Of a stretch of DNA of 64,000 bases, positions 54,821 to 62,073 are shown piece after piece (position 1 is the first letter of the stretch; each line of letters starts with the position of its first letter). The translations under genes were made by a program, and so were the position numbers. Origin of the DNA: Pseudomonas frederiksbergensis (lineage in GTDB: Bacteria; Pseudomonadota; Gammaproteobacteria; Pseudomonadales; Pseudomonadaceae). The notes beneath the pieces were generated by a model. That model searched no databases, was not told the origin of the DNA, and was given only the letters and a program-made list of their open reading frames with translations. The stretch lies in contig NZ_FNTF01000002.1 of NCBI RefSeq assembly GCF_900105495.1, positions 1,711,501 to 1,775,500 on the forward strand, written 5' to 3'.

Positions 54821-56013
54821 TGCGCACCCCTCAACCGGTTGAACCAGCCAGGCCTGGGCTTGGCCAGGCCCTCGGAACGCTTGGCCAACTGATCGCCGAG
54901 GGCGCGCAGGCTTTGAGTCAGGTTTTCGCGGGGGGCCAGTTCAAACAGCGTCACCCCTTGGTTCTTGGCGTTGAGTCGTACTTCCGGGCTGTAGACGAGG
55001 GTCGCGATGATCTCCATGCCGAAGCTTTTGCTCAAGGTGTCGGCGTCCGGTGCGACGTTGCGCAGGTAGCGGTCCACCAGCAGTCTGGCGTGATCGAGCT
55101 TCATGCCTTTTTCACGCCACAGGCCGAGTACTGCCAGGTTGCGACGGCAGTCGAGGACGTTCTGATCGGTGTACCACAGCAACTTGTCGCAATGGGTGAC
55201 GAAGGTGCGTAGCGCTTCGCTGTCCGGCTGGCCAGTCAGGTTCACCACGATGTGCTGGAAGTGTTGGCGCAGGGCGCTGAGCAGCATGTACAACTCGGCG
55301 GTGCTGGTGTGTTCCAGCGGCATATCGTGGCTGGCGTAGGCGAGAATCCGCAACCCGGCGGCGCAGGTGGTGAACGCGCTGTCGATCAGCGTCGCGTCGA
55401 GGCGCCGCAAGTGCCGGAGTGCATCGCCGAAGTGGAACGAACTCTCCAGCCCGAGCAAGGCCAGGCTGTCACCGCGTGGCAGGCCCAGGTCCAGCAACAG
55501 CGTTTGCTGCCCGCTCTTTTGCACCACTTGCGCCAGGTGCGTGGCGAGCAGCGCGCCGTCGGCGTTGATCTGCACACCGTAGAGCACCGTCAGGCTGCCC
55601 AGTTGGGTGTTCGGGGCCACGGGCGGCAGGCGTTTGCCCAGCCGTCGCACCAACCCCGCGACTTCACTGGAACGCGAGCCATAAGCCACGAAATCCCGCG
55701 CACCGGCGCGCATGGCATTGAGCACGAGTTGGTTGTCCATGCCATCGCCCAGCGCGACGATCGCCAGCATCGGTTTAGCTTCCAGGGCACCTTCGATCAG
55801 TGCGCTTTGGGCCACCACGTGTTCACGGTCCAGGCCGATGAACACCAGGCTGGCGAAGGTCACGTCCACCAGCGCCAGCAATTCGTCGAGGCTGCCACCA
55901 CCGGCGCTGACCACTTGGCCCAACGGGGCGAGGGCGCCTTGCAGCCACTCAAGGTCGGTGCTGTTGCGCGTGATCGCGAGGAAGGTCTGGCTCAGGTTCT
56001 GGCTCTGGCTCAT
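54817..56013 (-). CDS. tadZ: Tad localisation protein TadZ (CpaE-like)
   Basis: A 398-residue protein with an atypical receiver-like N-terminus (1-120) and a ParA/MinD-like domain. The P-loop place (146-155, GVQINADGAL) lacks the Lys/Gly residues of a Walker A motif, so ATP binding is doubtful here. TadZ targets the pilus machinery to the cell pole. The start ATG overlaps a TGA of the upstream remnant frame. Confidence 0.88.
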   Translation of the reverse strand: MSQSQNLSQTFLAITRNSTDLEWLQGALAPLGQVVSAGGGSLDELLALVDVTFASLVFIGLDREHVVAQSALIEGALEAKPMLAIVALGDGMDNQLVLNAMRAGARDFVAYGSRSSEVAGLVRRLGKRLPPVAPNTQLGSLTVLYGVQINADGALLATHLAQVVQKSGQQTLLLDLGLPRGDSLALLGLESSFHFGDALRHLRRLDATLIDSAFTTCAAGLRILAYASHDMPLEHTSTAELYMLLSALRQHFQHIVVNLTGQPDSEALRTFVTHCDKLLWYTDQNVLDCRRNLAVLGLWREKGMKLDHARLLVDRYLRNVAPDADTLSKSFGMEIIATLVYSPEVRLNAKNQGVTLFELAPRENLTQSLRALGDQLAKRSEGLAKPRPGWFNRLRGAQ

Positions 56014-56121
56014 TGCGATAATCCGCTGCGTTTATCGAAGTTGCAGTTTTCGAAGAAGTACAAGCGATACCCGTTCGGATCTTTGTTGTGCTTGAAACAG
56101 CGGCATGGAACGACTGGGCAT
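56010..56121 (-). pseudogene. Scar of a deleted gene between rcpC and tadZ (probably the secretin rcpA)
   Basis: Only 129 bases separate rcpC and tadZ. Twenty-one bases after the rcpC stop an ATG (56121), preceded by AAGGA, opens MPSRSMPLFQAQQRSERVSL, which resembles the beginning of an exported protein, but it stops after 29 codons. A second frame ends in a TGA that overlaps the tadZ ATG, as an upstream operon gene would. Secretin gene rcpA normally fills this position. I infer a near-complete deletion; the two remnants are out of frame with each other. Confidence 0.5.
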
Positions 56122-56142
56122 TTAGATGCGTCCTTGCTCGAT

Positions 56143-57090
56143 TCAGGGAGTTTGTTGGGTAATTTCGTTGCCGCGAATAACTTCCACGCTTGGCTTGCGC
56201 GGTGCTGTGCCGCTGGGGATAGCGGCAGGTTTGGGTGGGGGCGTCATGGCCAGTTGGCTGAACTGCATCAACTCGCGGTTGGTGCTGGCAAGACTGGCCG
56301 ATGAAACTCTTTCGCCGGCCCAGTAACGAGCCAGGCGTTTTTCATCGGCGCTGCGTACGGCCAGGCGCAACACGCCGGCCTGGGCCGCGAGCATCAACCG
56401 ACTCAGTAATTGTTCGGGGACGGCAAGCAAGACGCTGCGGGCGTTGGCACGCAATTGTTCCTGCTTGAGTTTTTCTTCGTTACTGCGGGCCGGGCTTGCG
56501 GGTTGACCGTCGTTGGTCAACCCCATCTGTTCGCCTACGCCGAGCACCCGCAAGGCCGGCACCACCAGTTGCGCCGACGGTTGAGGGTTGTTGTTGTCCA
56601 TGCGCAGAAACAGCAGCACATCGACATAGTCCCCCGGTGTCAGTTGCCCCCCGGCACTGATTACTTCATCCACGGCGACGGCGAGGGCGCGTTCATCGGG
56701 ACGAATCATCCGCGCGAGTCTGCCGCCGGCTTCGAAGCTTTCATCACTGAGCCAGGTGCCGGCACTGAGGGCACGCCAGGGCGTTCGGCCAATGGCTTGA
56801 TCGAGGCGGCTCAGGCTGCCGGCCGGGGCGGTACGGAGTTTTTCCAGGGTCACGTCGGCGGCGCTGATCGGTACGAACGGGGGCACATCATGCAGCAGCA
56901 CCACCACGGGTTGGCGGGTGGGGTCGTCCATAGGAGCAGATGTCTGGGCGGTGGGTGCAGGCGTGACAATTCCGGGTTGCACGACAGGGTCGGGAACGGT
57001 TTGGCTGCTCAGCGTGAGACCCCAGTAACCGGCAATAATGGCGCCCACCAAAAACAAGCCGGCCAGCCCCAGAGTGATTCGACTGTTCAT
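56143..57090 (-). CDS. rcpC: Flp pilus assembly protein RcpC (CpaB)
   Basis: A 315-residue protein. N-terminal membrane anchor (LGLAGLFLVGAIIAGYWGL), SAF domain (PFVPISAADVTLEKL; ALAVAVDEVISAGGQLTPGDYVDVLL) and the typical ending VEVIRG. The ATG at 57090 has AGGGAGAG about eight bases upstream. It is the first gene of the leftward tad operon, divergent from flp. Confidence 0.92.
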   Translation of the reverse strand: MNSRITLGLAGLFLVGAIIAGYWGLTLSSQTVPDPVVQPGIVTPAPTAQTSAPMDDPTRQPVVVLLHDVPPFVPISAADVTLEKLRTAPAGSLSRLDQAIGRTPWRALSAGTWLSDESFEAGGRLARMIRPDERALAVAVDEVISAGGQLTPGDYVDVLLFLRMDNNNPQPSAQLVVPALRVLGVGEQMGLTNDGQPASPARSNEEKLKQEQLRANARSVLLAVPEQLLSRLMLAAQAGVLRLAVRSADEKRLARYWAGERVSSASLASTNRELMQFSQLAMTPPPKPAAIPSGTAPRKPSVEVIRGNEITQQTP

Positions 57091-57413
57091 GACGGCTCTC
57101 CCTTTCCTGCTGCTTGAGACCTCGTCGCGCCCAACGAGACAACTTCGCAATCAGGCAGCTATGAACATGGAACTATTTCGCTATTTGACGGTAGCTCAGC
57201 TAGAGCAAAAAGCCATTACGGACCTGAAAATAACTAACGAAAGTAAGCAGCTAGGGCGAAAACAAGACTTTTCTGGCGTCAACGAAGCAACTAATACTTT
57301 AGTGATAATTCGTTCTTACAGTTGTGGGTAGGTGGAATGCCGACAATGCTGAGGATGGCAAAGGGGAATCATGTTGCGATCGTGCAACACCCGCGTCTTT
57401 CAGGAGAACTGCC
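57091..57413. other. Divergent control region of rcpC-tad and flp
   Basis: A 323-base, clearly AT-richer gap between rcpC (leftward) and flp (rightward). It should hold both promoters and, by analogy with P. aeruginosa, PprB sites. I cannot assign boxes with confidence. A 16-base partial palindrome GTTGCGATCGTGCAAC (57373-57388) lies shortly before the flp ribosome site. No gene is seen. Confidence 0.6.
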
Positions 57414-57611
57414 ATGTCCTTTTCCAAGATTGCTCAGAAGATCAAATCCGAAATCGCTTTTTACAAAGGCCTGGCTAAAGATACCGAGGGGGCTTCGGGT
57501 ATTGAGTACGCCATTATTGCAGGCATGGTTGCAGTCGCTCTAACAGTGTTTGTGACGCCGATCTCCGCGGCTGTCACCGCCATGTTTACAAAGATCCAAG
57601 CCGCGCTTTGA
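57414..57611 (+). CDS. flp: Flp type IVb pilin
   Basis: A 65-residue prepilin. The Flp motif EGASGIEYAIIAGMVAVALT has the cut Gly and Glu at +5 followed by Tyr, then one hydrophobic helix. AGGAG lies seven bases before the ATG at 57414. It is the main structural subunit, cut by FppA. Confidence 0.96.
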   Translation: MSFSKIAQKIKSEIAFYKGLAKDTEGASGIEYAIIAGMVAVALTVFVTPISAAVTAMFTKIQAAL

Positions 57612-57695
57612 CCTGCCTGCTGCCAAGGGTCAGCTACTTGCCAATCCCGCAAAGGGCTTCTAACGTCAACGCTTAGTCCATTGCAGGTGTTGCCC

Positions 57696-58109
57696 ATGAA
57701 CGCTCCCTCACTTCCGCGCCAACAGCTTCTTCTGGTCGATGATGAGGAGGATGCGTTGCTCGAATTGGCGGAGTTGCTGGAGGGCGAGGGCTTCAATTGC
57801 TTTACCGCCACCTCGGTCAAGCTCGCGCTGAACCACCTGACACGTCACCCTGATATTGCGTTGGTGATCACGGACCTGCGGATGCCGGAGGAGAGCGGCA
57901 TGTCGTTGATCAAACGGTTGCGCGAACATACGTCCCGCCAGCATTTGCCGGTGATCGTGACATCGGGGCATGCCGACATGGAGGATGTCAGCGACATGTT
58001 GCGGTTGCAGGTGCTCGACCTGTTTCGCAAGCCGATTTATCACGTGCGATTGTTGGAGACGTTGAACAATCTGTTTCCGCAGCCTCGCATGGGTTTAGTG
58101 AGTCAGTGA
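57696..58109 (+). CDS. Stand-alone receiver-domain response regulator
   Basis: A 137-residue protein consisting of one receiver domain: acidic pocket LLVDDEEDA, phospho-acceptor D60 (LVITDLRMPEESG), then LPVIVTSGHADM and LFRKPIYHVRLLETL. There is no output domain. It lies 84 bases downstream of flp in the same direction, so it may relay phosphate within the Ppr/Tad circuit; this is inference. The ATG at 57696 (MNAPSLPRQQ) is chosen. Confidence 0.88.
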   Translation: MNAPSLPRQQLLLVDDEEDALLELAELLEGEGFNCFTATSVKLALNHLTRHPDIALVITDLRMPEESGMSLIKRLREHTSRQHLPVIVTSGHADMEDVSDMLRLQVLDLFRKPIYHVRLLETLNNLFPQPRMGLVSQ

Positions 58110-58110
58110 T

Positions 58111-58193
58111 TGATCGTTCCCACGCTCTGCGTGGGAATGCAGCCAGGGACGCTCCGCGTCCCAAGAGCCGAACACCGGGCACAGGAACGATCA
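58111..58193. repeat. REP element with truncated second arm
   Basis: A full REP hairpin at 58111-58140 (GTTCCCACGCTCTGCGTGGGAA), a second hairpin GGGACGCTCCGCGTCCC, and a partial return arm AGGAACGATCA at 58183-58193. Same family as at 42101. Confidence 0.85.
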
Positions 58194-58196
58194 AGG

Positions 58197-59051
58197 TCAG
58201 GCAACCGGCCGCCAATGCCCCACCATATGCTCCAAATCCCCCGCACCCACCAACAGCAAGTCCCCGCTCGACCCCGCCGCGCTGGCCAGCAATGTCACCT
58301 CACTGGGCAACCGCACCGGTTTCCTGAACTGCACCGTAATCTCGACATTCGCCGCCGGCAGATGATCGGCAAGCGCCGCAAGCGTTCGGGCCTTGTTCCA
58401 CAACCCATGGGCGATGGCCGTCGGGAAACCGAAGAGTTTGGCGCTGACGGCACTCAGGTGAATCGGGTTGTAGTCACCGGACACTTTGGCATACTGCCGC
58501 CCAATGTCCGCGGGCGCTTTCCAGCGGGCCACTTCCGGCATTTCCAGCGTCGAGGCCAACACTTCTTCGACGGGCTCGCCTGCCAGTTTGACCCCACGGC
58601 ACAACATCTGGCTTTCCGCTTCCCACAACGCCCCCAACTGATCGTCGAGCGTGGTCACCAGGTCGAACGTGGCGCCTTTTTCATGGGGTTGAAGGTTTTG
58701 CACCTGAACGCTGACCCGCACACGATTCACGCCGCCCATGGGGCGAAAGACACGAATGCGGTTGCTCAGGTGAATCAACCCCAGCAACGGGAACGGAAAC
58801 TCCCTGGCCGTCAACAATTGCATCTGCAAAGCGAAGCCGAGGATGTGTGGGTAGGTTGGCGGCAACAAACCGTTCTCGGCAAAACCGCAGACCTTGCGGT
58901 AGTCCGCCAGGCGCGTCGGATCGACATTGATCCAGCAGCGCAAACCCGAATCGGGCAGGGTGGTGCCGGTGATTCTGCGTCGCGTCGCAGCCCGCACGTA
59001 CAGTCCCGACAGGCTGGGTTCGCAGTTGAGTGTGTGCCAATCGATGCTCAT
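58197..59051 (-). CDS. MaoC-like hydratase
   Basis: A 284-residue hot-dog-fold enoyl hydratase/dehydratase. The MaoC signature is at 190-205 (VSGDYNPIHLSAVSAKLF; D193, N195, H198), followed by AIAHGLWNKART. The N-terminal half is a degenerate hot dog, as in double-hot-dog hydratases. The ATG at 59051 lies two bases after the ketoacyl reductase stop, so the two are co-transcribed. It probably hydrates enoyl-CoA or enoyl-ACP. Confidence 0.9.
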   Translation of the reverse strand: MSIDWHTLNCEPSLSGLYVRAATRRRITGTTLPDSGLRCWINVDPTRLADYRKVCGFAENGLLPPTYPHILGFALQMQLLTAREFPFPLLGLIHLSNRIRVFRPMGGVNRVRVSVQVQNLQPHEKGATFDLVTTLDDQLGALWEAESQMLCRGVKLAGEPVEEVLASTLEMPEVARWKAPADIGRQYAKVSGDYNPIHLSAVSAKLFGFPTAIAHGLWNKARTLAALADHLPAANVEITVQFRKPVRLPSEVTLLASAAGSSGDLLLVGAGDLEHMVGHWRPVA

Positions 59052-59053
59052 GC

Positions 59054-60406
59054 CTAAGCCCCCAATACACTTTGCCCGCACACTCGCAGCGCCTGCCCGG
59101 TGAACGCGCCGGTACCCGGTTGAGCCAGCCAGGCCACCGCTTCGGCGACGTCTTGCGGCAGGCCGCCCTGGCCCAGCGAACTCATGCGCCGCCCGGCCTC
59201 ACGCACGGCGAACGGCAGGTGCGCGGTCATCTGGGTTTCGATGAAACCGGGGGCTACCGCATTGATGCTGATGCCGCGTTCATTCAACAAGGGCGCCCAG
59301 GCTTGGGCCAGGCCAATCAGCCCGGCCTTGCTCGTGGCGTAATTGGTTTGCCCGCGATTGCCGGCGATGCCGCTGATGGACGCCAGCAGGATCACCCGGC
59401 CATTGTCGTGCAGGGTGCCGCTGTCGAGCAGTGCCTTGGTCAGCACTTGCGGCGCGTTGAGGTTGACCGCCAACACGGCGTCCCAGAATTCCGGGGTCAT
59501 GTTGGCCAGGGTTTTATCCCGGGTGATGCCCGCGTTGTGCACCACGATGTCGATGCCGTCGGGCAGTTGCTCGACCAACTGCGCGGCGGCATCGTCGGCG
59601 CAAATGTCCAGGGTGATGCTGCGCCCGCCGAGGCGTGCGGCGAGGGCTTCGAGGTCGGTCTTGGCCGGTGCTACGTCGAGCAGGATCACGTCCGCCCCGT
59701 CGCGGGCCAGGGTTTCGGCGATGGAGGCGCCGATGCCGCGTGCCGCGCCTGTGACCAGCGCCTTGCGGCCGGCCAATGGGCGAGTCCAGTCCGTCACCTG
59801 CGCGTCGCAGGCATTCAAGCGAATCACTTGCCCGGAAACGAATGCACTTTTGGGTGAGAGGAAAAACCTCAGTGGGCCTTCCAGCTGATCCTCAGCCCCT
59901 TCGCCGACATAAATCAGCTGCAAGGTGCCACCGCTACGCAATTCCTTGGCCAGTGAACGGCTGAAGCCTTCCAGCGCTCGCTGGGCACTGGCGGCGAAGG
60001 GATCGCTCAAGTTCTCCGGATCGCGCCCCAGAATCACCAGATGCGCGCTGTGATCGAGGTTTTTGATCAACGGCTGGAAGAACTCGCGCAGCTGTTTGAG
60101 TTGATCGGTCTGCACCAGGTCACTGGCGTCGAACACCACGGCTTTGAGTTTTGGGCCGTGGCCGGGAATCCACGCGGTGGCCAGCGAAGGCTCGGTGCCG
60201 TAGCTGTAAATCGCGTCAGTCAGGCGGTTGGCAAAGGTGCCGATTTTCTCCGTCAACGGGCCACCGCCGATCAACAGCGCCCCTTCGACAGGCCGCAGCC
60301 GGCCGGCTTGCCAGCGCTCCAGCCGAACCGGCGACGGCAGACCCAGGGCCCCGACCAAACGATGGCCGATGGACGAATTAGCGAAGTCGATATAACGGTC
60401 GGACAT
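59054..60406 (-). CDS. 3-ketoacyl-(ACP/CoA) reductase of the FabG4 type
   Basis: A 450-residue short-chain dehydrogenase with an extra N-terminal flavodoxin-like half (1-205), the high-molecular-weight FabG form. NADPH motif VTGAARGIG at 218-226; catalytic S343, Y356, K360 (LASISGIAGNRGQTNYATSK). It works with the downstream MaoC hydratase and the divergent thiolase in a fatty-acyl conversion module. Confidence 0.93.
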   Translation of the reverse strand: MSDRYIDFANSSIGHRLVGALGLPSPVRLERWQAGRLRPVEGALLIGGGPLTEKIGTFANRLTDAIYSYGTEPSLATAWIPGHGPKLKAVVFDASDLVQTDQLKQLREFFQPLIKNLDHSAHLVILGRDPENLSDPFAASAQRALEGFSRSLAKELRSGGTLQLIYVGEGAEDQLEGPLRFFLSPKSAFVSGQVIRLNACDAQVTDWTRPLAGRKALVTGAARGIGASIAETLARDGADVILLDVAPAKTDLEALAARLGGRSITLDICADDAAAQLVEQLPDGIDIVVHNAGITRDKTLANMTPEFWDAVLAVNLNAPQVLTKALLDSGTLHDNGRVILLASISGIAGNRGQTNYATSKAGLIGLAQAWAPLLNERGISINAVAPGFIETQMTAHLPFAVREAGRRMSSLGQGGLPQDVAEAVAWLAQPGTGAFTGQALRVCGQSVLGA

Positions 60407-60496
60407 GGAACGCGCTCCAGCGGCTGGGATTCAAAGTGTGGACCATGAATGGCAATCAGTCGTTCGATCCACGAGATTAGGCCTACGCTTGGCTAT

Positions 60497-60521
60497 TGTA
60501 GGAGCTAGCTTGGCTCCTACA
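60497..60521. repeat. Short REP-type hairpin upstream of the thiolase gene
   Basis: TGTAGGAGC pairs with GCTCCTACA around a seven-base loop, of the Pseudomonas TGTAGGAGC family. It lies between divergent promoters. Confidence 0.8.
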
Positions 60522-60563
60522 GGGGGTTGGTTTTCAATTTGGAAATTTCATCAGGAGCTTTTC

Positions 60564-61841
60564 ATGACTCAACTGCGCCGCGTTGCGATTATTGGTGGTA
60601 ACCGTATCCCCTTTGCCCGGTCCAACGGGCCGTACGCCACTGCCAGTAACCAGGCGATGTTCACCGCAGCGCTGGAAGGCCTGATCGAGCGCTATAACCT
60701 GCACGGTGTGCGCATGGGCGAAGTGGCTGCGGGTGCGCTGGTCAAGTATTTGCGCGATTCCGGCCTGACCCGCGAATGCGTGCTGGGCTCGCGGTTGTCG
60801 CCGATGACGCCGGCCTACGACATCCAGCAAGCCTGCGGCACGGGGCTGGAGGCGACATTGCTGGTGGCGAACAAAATCGCAGTGGGTCAGATCGAATGCG
60901 GCATTGCCGGTGGCGTCGACACAGCTTCGGACGTGCCGATCGGTGTAAACGAAAGCTTGCGCAAGATCCTCCTGCAGGCCAATCGCGCCCGCAGCACCGC
61001 CGACAAACTGAAAACCTTCCTGCAACTGCGTCCTCGTCATTTGATGCCCTACTTTCCAAGCATCGGCGAGCCGCGCACCGGCCGGACGATGGGCGAACAC
61101 TGTGAAATGATGGCCCAGACCTGGAGCATCCCGCGTGACGAACAGGATCAGCTGACCCAGGAAAGTCATCAGAAACTGGCCGCGTCCTACGCCGAAGGCT
61201 GGCACAACGATTTGATCACACCGTTCCTCGGCCTGACCCGGGACAACAACCTGCGCCCGGATCTGACCCTGGAAAAACTCGCCTCACTGAAACCGGCCTT
61301 CGAGAAAAGCGCCAAGGGCACCCTGACTGCGGGCAATTCGACGCCGCTCACCGATGGTGCATCGGTGGTGTTGCTGGGCAGTGAGGAATGGGCGAAAGAG
61401 CGCGGCTTGCCGATCCTTGCCTATTGGCGTGACGGCGAGACGGCGGCGGTGGATTTTGTCAACGGAGCGGAAGGATTGTTGATGGCGCCGGTGTACGCGG
61501 TGCCGCGTTTGCTGGCGCGCAACGGCCTGACCTTGCAGGACTTCGATTACTACGAAATCCACGAAGCCTTCGCCGCGCAGGTGCTCTGCACATTGAAGGC
61601 CTGGGAAGATCCGGAGTATTGCAAAACCCGCCTCGGTCTCGATGCGCCACTGGGCTCCATCGACCGCAGCCGTCTCAACGTCAAAGGCAGTTCACTGGCG
61701 GCGGGGCATCCCTTTGCCGCCACCGGGGCGCGCATCGTTGCCAACCTCGCGAAATTGCTGGATGCGGCGGGCAAGGGCCGAGGGTTGATCTCGATTTGCG
61801 CCGCCGGTGGTCAGGGCGTGACGGCGATTATCGAGCGCTGA
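60564..61841 (+). CDS. Acetyl-CoA C-acyltransferase (thiolase)
   Basis: A 425-residue thiolase of the FadI-like branch. Catalytic residues are in place: C91 (IQQACGTGLEA), H382 (AAGHPFAATG), C412 (CAAGGQG), with HEAFAAQ at 333. It either cleaves 3-ketoacyl-CoA or condenses acetyl-CoA. The ATG at 60564 has AGGAG eight bases upstream. It is divergent from the reductase-MaoC pair. Confidence 0.95.
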   Translation: MTQLRRVAIIGGNRIPFARSNGPYATASNQAMFTAALEGLIERYNLHGVRMGEVAAGALVKYLRDSGLTRECVLGSRLSPMTPAYDIQQACGTGLEATLLVANKIAVGQIECGIAGGVDTASDVPIGVNESLRKILLQANRARSTADKLKTFLQLRPRHLMPYFPSIGEPRTGRTMGEHCEMMAQTWSIPRDEQDQLTQESHQKLAASYAEGWHNDLITPFLGLTRDNNLRPDLTLEKLASLKPAFEKSAKGTLTAGNSTPLTDGASVVLLGSEEWAKERGLPILAYWRDGETAAVDFVNGAEGLLMAPVYAVPRLLARNGLTLQDFDYYEIHEAFAAQVLCTLKAWEDPEYCKTRLGLDAPLGSIDRSRLNVKGSSLAAGHPFAATGARIVANLAKLLDAAGKGRGLISICAAGGQGVTAIIER

Positions 61842-61980
61842 GGGTTGGGGCGTTTTGCTGTTGCGCCAGTTGCCGATTGCGGTTGGCGTAACCCTCGGCC
61901 ATCACCGAGCAGACGATCAGCTGCAGCGGGTGGTAGATCATGATCGGCAGCAGGATCAGCCCAAGCCCCGGGTTTATGAT
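61828..61980 (-). pseudogene. C-terminal fragment of a bile-acid:sodium symporter-like gene
   Basis: On the minus strand the reading LGLILLPIMIYHPLQLIV, then CSVMAEGYANRN, ends at a TAA (61828-61830). This resembles the last helix and tail of BASS/SBF-like symporters. About 50 codons remain; the rest is replaced by REP sequence. It overlaps the 3' end of the thiolase gene. Confidence 0.55.
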
Positions 61981-62059
61981 CGTTCCCACGCGGAGTGAAC
62001 GGAACGATCAACAAAACCCTGTGGGAGCGAGCCTGCTCGCGATTGGCCGCGCAGCGGCC
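61977..62059. repeat. REP cluster
   Basis: TGATCGTTCC/GGAACGATCA arms (61977-61986, 62001-62010), then GTGGGAGC with hairpins GCGAGCCTGCTCGC and GGCCGCGCAGCGGCC (62045-62059). Two REP families lie side by side, just where the symporter gene is broken off. Confidence 0.8.
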
Positions 62060-62073
62060 AGCGGGATTCTGGA

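Noticed and set aside
56013..56145. A small Cys-rich protein encoded between rcpC and tadZ (frame ending in CNFDKRSGLSQ)
   Set aside because: The frame is open but has no start codon of its own and continues as a shadow into rcpC; a deletion remnant is the simpler reading.
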